A DNA stretch of 26,014 bases, taken from assembly GCA_015680685.1 (NCBI GenBank), contig MNCI01011103.1, forward strand, positions 73,718-99,731, given 5' to 3'. The number at the start of each line of letters is the position of its first letter. Within the stretch, counting starts at the first letter, position 1. Below are positions 9,703 to 19,778 of the stretch, one piece after another. Below the pieces are notes generated by a model. That model was not told where the DNA came from. It did no database searches and saw only the letters and a program-made list of their open reading frames with translations. The translations under genes were made by a program, and so were the position numbers. This DNA is from Gnetum montanum (Eukaryota > Streptophyta > Gnetopsida > Gnetales > Gnetaceae).

Positions 9703-10931
9703 AGCATCCAAAGCATGTAATTGTATAATCCTCTAACAAAAAGGATTTTGACTAGTAGAGATGGCATCTTTGATGAAGAGAATACCTAGAATTGGAATGG
9801 GTAGCAGCCTACTTCAATTATTTTTACAGTGAAATTGTAGACTCCATAGCAGCTAAAACTACAAAACCTAGAACTACAGACTTTGAAGTACCAAGAACTA
9901 TGGAGGCTAAAATCCCAAAATCCATAGAGGTTGAAGCACCAAGAACTATGGAGGCTGGGACTTCACCAACAATAATAGTAGCTGAATCTCACCATATTCA
10001 AAAATTACCCTTATGGATGATGGATTATGAGGTAACTGGGATTGACCAATCTAATTACCCAATCACCCACTTTGCTTTGTTTACAAATTGTGATAGCACA
10101 ACTTTTGAAAGTACTATTAAAGAATCAAAATGAAAAAAGGTAATAGAGGATGAATTTGAAGCCATTGAGAGAAATGGTACTTGGGAGTTGGTTGATCTTC
10201 CAAAAGGGCACAAAGCCATTGGTGTGAAGTCGGTCCTTAAGAAAAAACTAAAGGAGACTGGTGAAGTTGATAAGTATAAGGCATGATGATTGGCTAAGGG
10301 ATACAAGGAAGAATATGGAATTGACTATAAAAAATTCTTTCCTCCTATTGCAAGGCATGCTACAATTAGATTGATGGTTGCATTGGTAGCACAAAATTCA
10401 TGGCCTATCTTCCAAATGGATGTCAAGTCTACATTTTTGCATGGAGACTTGGAGGAACAAGTATTTATTGATTAGCCCCTTGGTTTTATGAAGCTTGTAG
10501 TGAGCACGAGGTCTATAAATTAAAAAAGGATTTGCATGGACTAAAAAAAGCTTCAAGAGCTTGGTATAGTCATATAAATACCTATTTTTCTGAGGGATTT
10601 CAAAAATGTCTATATGAGGATACACTTTTTACAAACATTGATGGAGGAAAAGTGCTCATTATATGTTTATATGTTGATGATCTTATTTTCACTAGGAATG
10701 ATAGTAATTCATTTGAAAAATTTAAGAAGTTAATGATGGATGAGTTTGACTAATCTTGGAAAAATGCATTACTATCTTAGCATGGAAGTAGTGCAATCCT
10801 CCATTGGAATCTTTATTTCTCAAAAGAAGTATGTCAGAGAAATTTTGGAGAGGTTTAAGATGAAGGATTACAATCCTATAAGCACTCCAATTGAGATTGG
10901 CTTGAGGAAACATAGATCCTAAGGGAAGCAA
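9703..10931 (+). pseudogene. Copia reverse transcriptase (decayed, frameshifted)
   Basis: After a frame change, relics of the post-integrase linker appear (YNPLTKRILTSRDGIFDEEN, 9723-9782), then a Thr/Glu/Pro-rich spacer with a repeated 'PRTMEA' motif (9860-9965). RT proper has AIERNGTWELVDLPKGHKAI (about 10160-10220), YKEEYGIDYKKFFPPIARHA (10302-10361) and FQMDVKSTFLHGDLEEQVFI (about 10410-10472). It changes frame near 10490-10530, then gives LHGLKKASRAWYS and the YVDD active site at 10670-10681. A further frame change near 10740 leads to GKMHYYLSMEV and the end of the domain. Stops lie at 10136, 10286 and 10475, among others. Confidence 0.85.
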
Positions 10932-11560
10932 GGTGGAGGCTACACTTTACAAGCAAATTTTTGGGAGTCTAATATATTTGATTGCAACTAGACTGAATAT
11001 AATGCATGTTGTAAGTTTTATCAATAGATATAGTATCCAAAGAAGATGCATTTTTTGCTGCTAAAAGAATGTTTCATTACCTGCAAAGGACTAAAGATTT
11101 TTGGATGTTTTATAAGAAAGGTGAGAAATCTAGTTTTGTGGTCTTTATTGATAGTGATTATGCAAGAGATCAAGATGATAGGAAGAGCACTTTGGGATAT
11201 GTTTTTATGATGGCCACAGAGGTTGTTTCATGGTCATCAAAGAAGTAATCAATTTTCACATTGTCGAAATAGAGGCTGAATTTGTTGTTGCAACATCTTG
11301 TGCTTGCCAAACTATTTGGCTTAGAAAAATTCCTAATGAGCTATATTTCAAGCAAGAGGGAACTACTACAATTTTCTATGACAACAATTCAACCATAAAT
11401 TTATCCAAAAATCCTATGCTACATGGAAGAAGCAAACATCTTAATGTGAGATTTCACTTCTTATGTGATCTATGTAATGATGGTGTTATTAATTTGGTGT
11501 TTTGCAAGAGTTAAGATCAACTCATTGATATTCTAACCAAACCCCTCAAGTTATCAACAT
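10932..11560 (+). pseudogene. Copia RNase H (decayed)
   Basis: Remnants in order: a stretch matching 'Y(K)QLVGSLxYL' in broken form (about 10945-10985), AKRxxHYLxxT-like sequence (about 11060-11100), then a segment ending FMMATEVVSWSSKK (about 11203-11247). After a frame change come VEIEAEFVVATSCACQTIWL (11264-11323), YDNNSTINLSKNP and HGRSKHLNVRFHFL. DQLIDILTKPLK near 11515-11550 is the usual 'D(x)(L/A)DIxTKPL' end of copia pol. The first Asp region (FIDSDYARDQDDRKST, 11150-11195) is visible. Stops and shifts make it inactive. Confidence 0.8.
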
Positions 11561-11640
11561 TCTAAAGCCTAAGAAAGCAACTTGGAGTCTACACATTGAA
11601 TGATTCTTGTTAAATTGATAGTTTGCAAACTTTCAATTTA

Positions 11641-11648
11641 TGGGAGGG
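11641..11648 (+). other. Polypurine tract
   Basis: TGGGAGGG directly before the TGTTAAATG that starts the 3' LTR. It would prime second-strand synthesis. Confidence 0.75.
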
Positions 11649-12047
11649 TGTTAAATGTGTTTAATTGTTAAACATGATTTTTTGTTTGTTCTAGTCTTTA
11701 GGAACTATCCTTAGGGATTTTATTGCTATTTTCATTCTTTATAAGTTGAATGGTTGGTCGTTACAGAAGTTGAAGGGTCGATCGTTACAAAAGTTGAAGG
11801 GTTGACTGTTATAGAAGTTGAAAGATCAACTGTTACAGAAGTTAAAGCGTAAACTATTATAGAAGTTTCTTCATTCACTTGCTATTTTCCATTGAGGTAT
11901 TTGCCTATTTAAAGGCCATTATTAGTTGAATAAAAAATGTGAAATTTAGTTGCCTCTATCTTCCCCTATTTTGTATTGTTTTACTTTTTTCTTTATCTAG
12001 GGCTAGTAATGCACAAGCTAGCAGTGCACATCCTCAAAGGCTTACAG
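11649..12047 (+). repeat. Copia 3' LTR (right end approximate)
   Basis: It starts TGTTAAATGTG right after the polypurine tract. It contains five 24-bp tandem units, a CTATTTAAAGG TATA-like box near 11906 and an AATAAAAAATG poly(A)-type signal near 11929. With no 5' LTR for comparison, the end is uncertain; ...GGCTTACA at 12047 is the best CA-ending candidate. Confidence 0.6.
11745..11864 (+). repeat. Five 24-bp tandem units in the copia U3
   Basis: Exactly five units of 24 bp, each of the form GTTGAAGGGTCGATCGTTACAGAA with one to a few changes. The CGATCG core is decayed to variants such as TGACTG and CAACTG. Position upstream of the TATA-like box suggests enhancer-like U3 repeats. Confidence 0.85.
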
Positions 12048-14123
12048 GTTGGCCATATTTATATGATAAAAGAGGTATGGTGAAATCTATGTAAACACTT
12101 GAGAAAGAGATGGCACACATTTGAAAAAGAGATTGGTGTCAGCTCAATTATGTAGTATGAAGTAAAGAGGATCAATATTGTAAATTTGGATTATGGGTTC
12201 TACATCATACAACATAAGTGCTCAAGTGCATATTCAAGGGGAAGAATCCAACCCATGTGCCCATGCTTTCAAAAAAAAGGAAGAAAATATCTATACGAAG
12301 GGTAGAATGGTTCACTGTAAATTCTTATTTAAGGTTACATAACATTGCAATAGTGTCATTATCATTGTCTTGTCCTCATTTAATCATATGGAATCCGTCT
12401 AATGAGTTGGCTTTGTTCATTTTCATTAAAATCCTAAAATTTTATTATCTAACTATAGGATTAAATGTAATTAAATGTTACATTGCCTATGATTTAAACA
12501 TAAAGAATTATAACATAGATGCTACTTTTTCTATCTCTAAAGTTTATCATTCTATAAAGAAATTCATTATTATTTATTAATGGCATATCATTTTCTATGT
12601 GTTAGACTTAAGAAATTTATTATATTATATATCTTTTAGGTCATACTTCTAAGTTCTAATATTTAGATTTTATAAATAGCACTACTATTTAAAATATCCT
12701 TTTATGAGACCATGAAAAGGTTAGATATTTTATTAGCATAAAAAATGATAATTATGAACTACACATTTGGCTAAAAATCTTATATTAGCATGGTTGTGCT
12801 TTCCTTGAAGTATGATATTTTTCCATTAGAGGTGCTACATTGTATGATACTATGGAGTTGTCTTGTAATCTATCCTGTTTGGTTCTTAGGCAAAGATATT
12901 GCAAAATTTTTAGTAAAAGGCTTATTTGTATAGATTTTAATGTAAGGTTAGGTTTACACCAAACAAAAATTATTCAATGGTAACATAATTTCAATAGTTT
13001 AGACATTGTTAAAAATCATAGGTAGATACAACATTCTATAGATGGTACTATTAATAAGATGGGTCAATACCTATTAGAATGGCCTTGCTAATTTTTCATA
13101 GCCTTCATCATTTACTTTCATAGGACCTTAGGGTAACTCTTGCATTGATTTATTTTTATGTTCTTATAAAGACATTGAATTTATTAAGGAGTTGAAGGTT
13201 AGAGAAGATTTAATAGAGTCTTTCCATCATTCATAGAGAACTTTTGTTGAAAATTTAATTTTTTTCATAGACAATAAATAAATAGCAATAGAAAATTTTT
13301 TTAATATACATTTACCTTAGAAGTCAACAAAAATATATGAATGTAGCACATAACAAATGGAAACTTTAAAGACAACACAAGGAGCTTGAACAAATTTTGC
13401 TTACAATAGCTAAGTAAGGTATGCATTTACAATAATAAGATGCTTAGAAGATTTGGATTAATTAGGATTGTATGAAGGGTAGATAAAATATTAAGAATGA
13501 AAATAAGAATTATAGATAAAGTTTAGTTAAGGCATATCAATACATGATTAGAACATAGAGGAGGAAAGTCATTTAAACAATGTTAGCAATGTAAGAATTT
13601 TGAACTCTAAGCTTGGAAGGCTAGAATATAAAATTTTAAGACTACAATATATCTTACTATATTGTATAAATGTGATATTTAGGGACTTGGACTTAGTACC
13701 AAACTTTGGAAATACATTTAAAAGTATGCAAAAAACTTTATTACCTTTATGTCATGAAAACACTCTACTCAATGTTATTATGTCATGTTATTTATTATCT
13801 TTAGAAGTAGAAGCCTTGTGCCAATTCATTGCATACACTCATGGCTTACTTAGCTTAATCTAAGAAGAATTCTCTATAAAGTAGTTCCTCTGGATTCATG
13901 AGACCATGCTTGGTATTTTTACAAAATGCAATGGTTAAGAAAATAAAATATCTCTTAGGAGGATGTGCAACAAAATTATAAGTGTATTCCCCACCTAGTT
14001 AAGCAAAGGGTTTTAACCTATTTGTAGTCTAATATAGAGGGCAAGAAATAATTTTAATTATAGCATATTAGATCTAATAAACTTGATCTAGAAGCTCACT
14101 ATCCTTCAGCTACTATTCCAATC
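12048..14123. other. AT-rich DNA, no gene seen
   Basis: The ORFs at 12218-12580 and 13600-13863 have Ile/Leu/Lys/Tyr-rich translations with no motif I recognise, and nothing around them supports a gene. No LTR or LINE signature was found. Confidence 0.5.
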
Positions 14124-14135
14124 TAGTATTAGAGT
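14124..14135 (+). other. Possible decayed tRNA-iMet primer site
   Basis: TAGTATTAGAGT matches TGGTATCAGAGC at 9 of 12 bases, and all three differences are transitions. No LTR or gag was recognised around it, so this is weak. Confidence 0.2.
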
Positions 14136-14607
14136 GCTATTAGCAAGCTTCTCTTAAATTTGCATTCTCTTAGAATTGAAAGTAGAAGATGGATACAACT
14201 CCCACAAGAAGAGTGCACCTATAGGTTTTATAAGTTCGGAGTCCTTAAAGATGAGTTATATCTATTTCTTTTATGTGTTGTGACTACCCATTGAAGATAA
14301 CATTGTAATGTTATAGCAAAAAAAATTATGATTTGTATTTGTTATTCCCATTGATGTTTGGTCAATTTGTAGATAATATCTTTATTTTTCATGAAAATAT
14401 AATATATTTCCAATAAATCCTACAAGTCTTTAGACATAATAAAGCCTCAATTTTAGTTTTAGTTTATTAGAGTTCTTAAAACTAGTATCATACATTTTTT
14501 TGAAAACTCTAGGTATTTTTTAGTAACAATATTAATATTTTATATATTTCATTTGTGTTTTTCATAGAAAATATTTAATATGCACTTGATTTGACTAGCT
14601 TATTTTT
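14136..14607. other. No feature seen
   Basis: AT-rich sequence without recognisable coding or repeat structure. Confidence 0.4.
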
Positions 14608-14750
14608 AGGATGTTGGAACCTAAAATAAGTGAAATAAAGGTACATTCCAAGATCTATAGAAGTTTATAACTGAGGTATAGCTAGTAGAATTAAACTTGT
14701 GACCTCCGGTTACTAGGCTAAGACATGTACCACTAGGCTAACATCTCACT
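14608..14750 (-). mobile_element. tRNA-derived SINE, copy 3 (near full length)
   Basis: The minus strand reads GTTAGCCTAGTGGTA (the A box matches TRGCNNAGYGG), then GTCACAAGTTTAATTCTAC (decayed B box), and ends TTTCACTTATTTTAGGTTCC followed by AACATC. The copy at 19630-19778 has the same blocks in the same order and spacing, which defines a family with a tRNA-like head and a unique 3' body. Confidence 0.75.
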
Positions 14751-14919
14751 ATTTTTACTTAGCTTTTATACAACATTATTACATTCTTTTATGTATGTAT
14801 TTTATAAGTCTCTTGAATTATAGTATAGATAATTTGAAAATGTTTCTTAGAGACTAATTTGTCAAGTAGCATAACTAGTGTGAAGCCGTATTAATACTCC
14901 TTTTATCTCATCTTGATAT

Positions 14920-16674
14920 TGTTGATGCCAACATCACCCATGCTAGGCATGGGACCATGATCAACAATTCTAATCCCTTGGCACCAAGAACAAAGAAAGT
15001 TAATTTGTACAAGCATGTCTTAGGGCCCAATTCATAATGACGTGCTTATGGCAATGGTTACATTGCCATGTCATGATGGCATGAACATAACGGCTTGGGT
15101 GGTGTAGAATGTGGGTTATGTAACAACTATAGAGGTGGTGTAACTGACGGTGGTGGTGCTAGGATTTATGTGTGTTACAGGAGTTATGTTGGTGGTATCT
15201 AACGGTGGTGGAGAATGTTGTGAAAGTTATGTCCAGGCGGTGCTAAGAGTTATGTGCATTACAGGAGTTATGTTTGTGGTAACTGATGGTGGTGGAGAAC
15301 ATGGTGGAAGTTATGTCTGAGTGGTGCTAGGAGTTATGTGTAATGGTGGCCTTCTTTCTTTTTTTTGTAGCAACATAGTACTAGATGGTGGGCAACACCT
15401 GTAGCCTCCCCTCTCTCTCTATCTCTTGCAATAAGGCACACTAAAGATGGTGGCAAAGGGAAGTAGGGGACTCTCAACACCAATGGGGGGGCTAAGTAAT
15501 AGGTAGTAGCTGGATCATCTATTAAGGACTCCCCTCTCTAGAGGAAACTAGCAGATGACTATTTCACTTTCTTTGGTGTATTGTTATTGGCCAACCTCTC
15601 CCCTCTCTGGCAAGGCACATGTTGGTGGCAATTGCGATAGCAATGTCAACGCATGGTAACTGCAGCTAGCAGTAGCAGGCAACCTCCCTATGTGACACAT
15701 GATAGGTAGGTGAGCCCTCAAGGTAATAGTGGCGAATGTAGATGCACAGATAGTGACACATCAGTAATAGCATTGCACATGATAGGCTACAGTGAGCCTT
15801 CCCTTTCTTGAGCAACAGCCAAGAAACCTGCAATGGTAGTAGTTATTGTAGTAGTTGCAAGAATGATGGCTAGCGGCATTACTTCTAACTATAGGCGGTG
15901 ATGGTGGTGCTAGTGTCAGTCATGCATCAGAAACAATGGGGCACATGAGGTTCTATTTTTCTCTTTGGCAATGGAGGTGATGCACATGCATAGTAGACCA
16001 GGCGTATGGTGAGTCGATCCTTAACGATGAGCGCATGGCATTCATTGTGATAGGTAGTCTCTCTCGGTGATGGTGAAGCTATAGCACCTGGGTTTTTTTC
16101 CACCAAGGATAGGTGGCACTTGAATGGTAGCATCTGCAGTAGGTGCATCTATGGTAGATATTAGCAGGTAATTGCAGATAGTAGTAGGCATGCACTCCAA
16201 GTGGCAGCGTAGGGGTCCAACCTCTCCTCTCTCTAGTGGCAAGCATGGCAAATAGAACAACCTACATGTCAAGAAGCAGAGGCTACGAATGACGTGTCCA
16301 CAACATGCTAAGTAGATAGTAGTAGCATCTCTCTCTCTCACTCCCTCTCTCAATGGCTATGAGCAATGTCGGTTACAGTGGCATCCATGATGATGAGATG
16401 ACATGAACCAAAAGTAGTAGCAGGGACCAGTGAAAAGTTTAAATTTTCTAGTTAGCTATTGTATTTTCATAAAGTCTTAAATTTTAGGATAGTTATTCTA
16501 TTCAAATTCACCAATTTTTCAATTTAATTACCATTTTTTTAATGTCACATGGTCCTCTCTAGCTAAGACTATTTCTAGGTTTCCATAGCCATAAAGGAGG
16601 TGCCCTAGGCAATAGTATCCTCAAATGAGTTTTTTTCCTTGGGTATTGGTGCATCTAAAATTTATGCATCAACA
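14920..16674 (+). repeat. Element B 5' LTR
   Basis: It starts TGTTGATG and ends CATCAACA (16667-16674), a perfect 8-bp terminal inverted repeat with the TG...CA ends of LTRs. The first ~950 bp align with 17059-17865. The inside is rich in GGTGG and TAGTAG-type triplets and CTCTCTC runs. The short minus-strand ORFs in it (15927-16353) are not genes. Confidence 0.85.
15155..15338 (+). repeat. 84-bp tandem duplication inside the 5' LTR of element B
   Basis: Units start GGTGCTA at 15155 and 15239, with a partial third from 15323: exact 84-bp spacing. The 3' LTR has only one unit at the matching place. Confidence 0.8.
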
Positions 16675-16680
16675 CCTTTT

Positions 16681-16699
16681 TGGTGCTAGAAGGAGGGCC
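16681..16699 (+). other. Primer-binding-site-like 19-mer of element B
   Basis: TGGTGCTAGAAGGAGGGCC starts 6 bases after the CA end of the LTR. The same 19 bases occur at 23861-23879, 5 bases after the end of an unrelated LTR. It begins TGG, as expected for pairing with a tRNA CCA end. I could not assign the tRNA. Confidence 0.7.
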
Positions 16700-17058
16700 A
16701 TTTTCTCAACCTTTATTTTTTCATTTTCTAAAATATCAATTTTTCTTATTCCTGATCCTATTTTGTTTCTATTTGAAAACTATTATTTCCCCTAAATTTT
16801 ATTTTCTTGTACTCCTTATTGAAAACCCTATCTCCAAACCCTTTATTTTCTACCTTTTTTTAATAAAAATTGATGCTTCACATTTTCTAAATATTATCAT
16901 TATCCTTACTAGAATCCTAAACATTCTTTTCCCAATTCTAACTTTGGCAGTCCTTACCTATGTCCTGACTGTGTCCTCTATTTTCTATGTCTCCTTTTAA
17001 GATTTCTATGGTTGTGTTGTTCGCTGCACTTGCATGCAATTTCTAGTTTAGGGATAAG
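16700..17058 (+). other. Non-coding interior of element B
   Basis: A T-rich segment between primer site and 3' LTR. The 106-codon ORF at 16680-17000 starts within the primer site on a non-ATG codon and is Phe/Leu/Ile-rich because of the T-richness; it is not taken as a gene. AGGGATAAG at 17050-17058, right before the LTR, is a weak polypurine tract. Confidence 0.6.
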
Positions 17059-17865
17059 TGTTGATGGCAACATTGCCCATGCTAGGCATGAGGCCATGAT
17101 CAACAAGTCTAATCCCTTGGCATCGAGCATAAAGAAAGTTAATTTTTACAAGCATATCTTGGGGCCTGATTCATAATGATGAGCTTTTGACAACAATTAC
17201 ATTGCCACATCATAATGGCATGGATGTAACAACTTGGGTGGTGTAGAACATGGGTTATATAATGGTTGCAGAGGTGGTGTAACCAATGGTGGTGGTGTTG
17301 GGAGTTACATGTGTTACAAGAGTTATGTTGGTGGTAACTAATGGTGGTGGAAAATGTGGTGGAAGTTATGTTTGGATGGTACTAAGAGTTATGTGTGGTG
17401 GTGGCCTCCTTTCACTCTAGTGTAATGATGTGGTGCCAAATAGTGGGTAGCACCTATAGCCTATCCTCTCTCTCATAGTAGCAGCAGGGCATGTTGTAGA
17501 TGGTTTTGGGGGGAAGAAGGGGAGTCTCAACACCAATGGGAGGGCTGAACAATAGGTGGTAGGTGGATCATCTATCGAGGACTCCCTTCTCTAGAGGAAA
17601 ATAGTAGACAATGATTTCTCTTTCTTTGGAATGTCATAATCAGCTAGCCTTTCCCCTCTCTGGCAAGGCATGTGATGGTGGTGATTGCGATAGTAATGGT
17701 GGTGTGTGGCAACTATAGCCTACGGTAGCAGGCAACCTTCCTATGCAATGTGTGATAGGCAAGCGAGCTCCTAAGGCATTAGTGGCAAACATAGATGTGT
17801 AGAAAGCAACCTGTTAGTAGTAGTGGGGCACATGGTAGGCTACAACGAGCCTCCCCTTTCCCAAG
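17059..17865 (+). repeat. Element B 3' LTR, truncated
   Basis: It starts TGTTGATGGCAACATTGCCC and follows 14920 onward through shared blocks such as CCCATGCTAGGCATG and AATCCCTTGGCA. Similarity is lost near 17865, about 950 bp short of the expected end. Confidence 0.8.
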
Positions 17866-18242
17866 TAGTAGGCTACAGTGGAATGTCTAGCCTAAAATTA
17901 AGTATTCATATTTTGAATGTCTACTGATCTCCTCAAACACCCAGGCAAATACCAAAACATCTTCATTTGGTGTGTAAGCTTCATGCATCCTTGAAATCTT
18001 CCATCTTGGTTAAGAATTCTTGTCATCTTAACTCAACTCTCATCTTGGTCTCATCTTTATCTTTGTCTTGACACAATGAAGCTCTTGTCTCAAACATGAT
18101 TTCTTCATCTAAGCTCTTGTCTCATTCTCATGGAGTTTTTATCTTTACACCAATAAGCTCTTGTCCCAATCTCATCATCTTATTCTTATCTTAATCATCA
18201 TGCTCTTGTCCTAATCCCATCATGTTCTTATCTTGTTCTTTC
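17866..18242. repeat. Imperfect AGCTCTTGTC repeats
   Basis: From about 18080 to 18245 the block GCTCTTGTC, followed by an (A)ATCTCATCAT-like stretch, recurs four times at uneven spacing (near 18081, 18112, 18149 and 18190). It lies between the broken end of element B and the LINE fragment. The rest of the stretch shows nothing clear. Confidence 0.5.
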
Positions 18243-19165
18243 TTATCCCTTTTCTAAGGTTTTGACATACCCAAAGGTCAATACTTTGCACATGTCCAAA
18301 CCATATAAGCTACCATTCTTATAGCTTATCTGAATAGAAGCCACTCCAAGTCTTCCTTTGATGTATGTATTATCAATTTCATCTCTTCGAGTAACATTTA
18401 ACATCCAATTAAGCACTTGCATTTCTATCATATTAATTTGTTGTTCATGCCTATTTTATACTATCCAACATTCAACACCATATAAGATAGCAACCTTGAT
18501 TATTCTCATGTAAAATTTTTCCTTTAATTTTATTGGTAATATTTTATTACATAGAATACCACTAGCCTATCTCCATTTTGACTAGCTTACCTCAATTCTA
18601 TTTTGATATATTTATCAATTTCACCATTTGATCAGAGAATTAATCTTGGGTAACAAAGATGTTGGTAATTAGGGACTTTTTTTGCTTGAATTGTCACTTC
18701 TATTTCACCATTATTTATGTTATTATTAAAATTTCATTCCATATATTTTGTCTTACTTCTACTAATTTTTAAATATTTTGATTATAGAGCATGTCTCCAC
18801 TTCTCCATCTTAACAGTAATATGTTCTTGAGTTATATCTACCAACACAATATTATCTACAAATAGAATACACCAAGGGATTTCATCTTGTATTTCCTTTA
18901 TTATTTCATTCATAATAACAAAAAATAAGTATAGTCTAAGTGTAGACCTTAGATGTAAACCTACCGTGACTAGAAAATAAGATGTTATTCCATAACTTGT
19001 TCTAATTTTAGTGATATTTCCTTTATACATATCTTGAATCACTTTATTATATTTATCATAGATGTTTATCCTCCAAAAGGTCCACTGAATAATATCTATA
19101 AACACTCTATCAAATGCATTTTCCAAATCAATGAAAATCATATGTACATTTTTCTATGAAAAGAA
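18243..19165 (-). mobile_element. L1-type LINE reverse transcriptase fragment (decayed)
   Basis: Minus strand, reading leftwards from about 19160. KNVHMIFIDLENAFDRV is the start of the conserved LINE RT core. Then come VIQDMYKGNITKIRTSYG, VTVGLHLRSTL (usual GLHQGSALSP) and FVDNIVLVD at about 18860-18834, where the catalytic ADD is VDN. After 18782 the same order goes on in broken frames: SRSKTKYMEWNF, VPNYQHL, NGEIDKYI, SYMVLNVG (usual YGAECW), then an ORF (18431-18243) with MQVLNWMLNVTRRDEI and GRLGVASIQ, matching the M-x-RWM-x-G-x-TRRDRI and VGVAPIE signatures. It stops before the RWFGHV end. A 5'- and 3'-truncated relic. Confidence 0.85.
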
Positions 19166-19336
19166 GTAATGAAAAAAGAAGATGATGTAATAATAAATAC
19201 CAGGATATGGAAATTTGTTAAATTACTTAAAAATAATTATTGATAACAAATTAATTTCAAAACCAACTTCAATGAAAAAGATGAAATTAACGTCTAAAAA
19301 GTAATATTAATTGCAAGAAGATTCAAATAAAAGAAA

Positions 19337-19506
19337 CATATTAATTATGAGGAGATTTTTGCACTTATAGCATTGTTTGAAATAATCAAACTAATATTTT
19401 TTATTTCTTTTCACTATGATTTGAAGCTTTAAAAAATGGATGTTAAATTACCATTCATGAATGGTAACATAGAAGAACATGTCTACATCTATCAATTTAA
19501 GGAATT
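19337..19506 (+). pseudogene. Sliver of copia reverse transcriptase
   Basis: In one plus-strand frame the translation reads INYEEIFALIALFEIIKL, a diverged middle, then KMDVKLPFMNGNIEEHVYIY and FKEFIK, with one TAA near 19429. This is the 'YEETFAPVARLEAIR...QMDVKSAFLNGxLEEEVYxxQPxGF' block of Ty1/copia RT. The sliver matches the same block of the main copia element (10320-10475) only distantly, so it comes from another family. An A-rich run follows at 19507-19540. Nothing else of that element is visible nearby. Confidence 0.75.
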
Positions 19507-19629
19507 CATCAAAACAAAAAAAAAGTAAATAAATAAAAACAACACAAGGTATGAAAGTTAAATAAAATACTTTACATCTTTAAACAAACTTCAAGATCAT
19601 GATTCCAAAGAATTAGTAAATTTCTACTT

Positions 19630-19778
19630 AAGAATGAGTTGTTAGCCTAGTGGTATGAGTTTTGGCATAGTTACCCTAACTCACAAGTTTGATTCTACTA
19701 GGTAGCAGTAAAATATAAAATTCTATAAATTATAGGGTATAAATATGTTTCACTTATTTTGGGTTTCAACACCCCCAA
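19630..19778 (+). mobile_element. tRNA-derived SINE, copy 4 (near full length)
   Basis: GTTAGCCTAGTGGTATGAG holds a perfect A-box consensus (TAGCCTAGTGG), TCACAAGTTTGATTCTAC holds the B box with its CpG decayed, and the 3' body ends TTTCACTTATTTTGGGTTTC then AACACC. It matches copy 3 throughout. Confidence 0.75.

Larger units (their letters stand above)
8190..12047 (+). mobile_element. Ty1/copia retrotransposon, 5'-truncated and decayed
   Basis: The domain order is gag zinc knuckle, protease, integrase, reverse transcriptase, RNase H, polypurine tract and 3' LTR, the order that defines Ty1/copia. No 5' LTR or primer site is present; similarity starts within gag at an Arg/Gly-rich stretch (about 8207-8245) and the sequence before it is unrelated. 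At least one kilobase of the 5' part is therefore missing. Several in-frame stops and frame changes show that it is dead. The right end is set approximately, at the last CA-ending position of a plausible ~400-bp LTR. Confidence 0.85.
14920..17865 (+). mobile_element. Element B: non-autonomous LTR retrotransposon
   Basis: A 1755-bp LTR (14920-16674) is followed by a primer-site-like 19-mer, a 384-bp interior with no coding domain, a short purine run and a second LTR copy starting at 17059. The second copy keeps about 800 bp and then stops matching near 17865. The two LTRs differ by many, mostly transitional, changes and small indels, so the insertion is old. With no gag or pol it would have needed proteins from another element. 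Base 14915-14919 (GATAT) would be the left target-site copy, but the right end is lost. Confidence 0.8.

Noticed and set aside
12218-12580. 120-codon ORF as a gene
   Set aside because: AT-driven composition, no motif, no promoter or splice context, and no similarity recognised.
16680-17000. 106-codon ORF in the interior of element B
   Set aside because: It begins on a non-ATG codon within the primer-site 19-mer and its hydrophobic make-up just reflects T-rich DNA.
19630-19700. Genuine tRNA gene
   Set aside because: A and B boxes are present, but there is no acceptor or anticodon stem pairing, the B box is decayed, and the unit is repeated with a SINE body.
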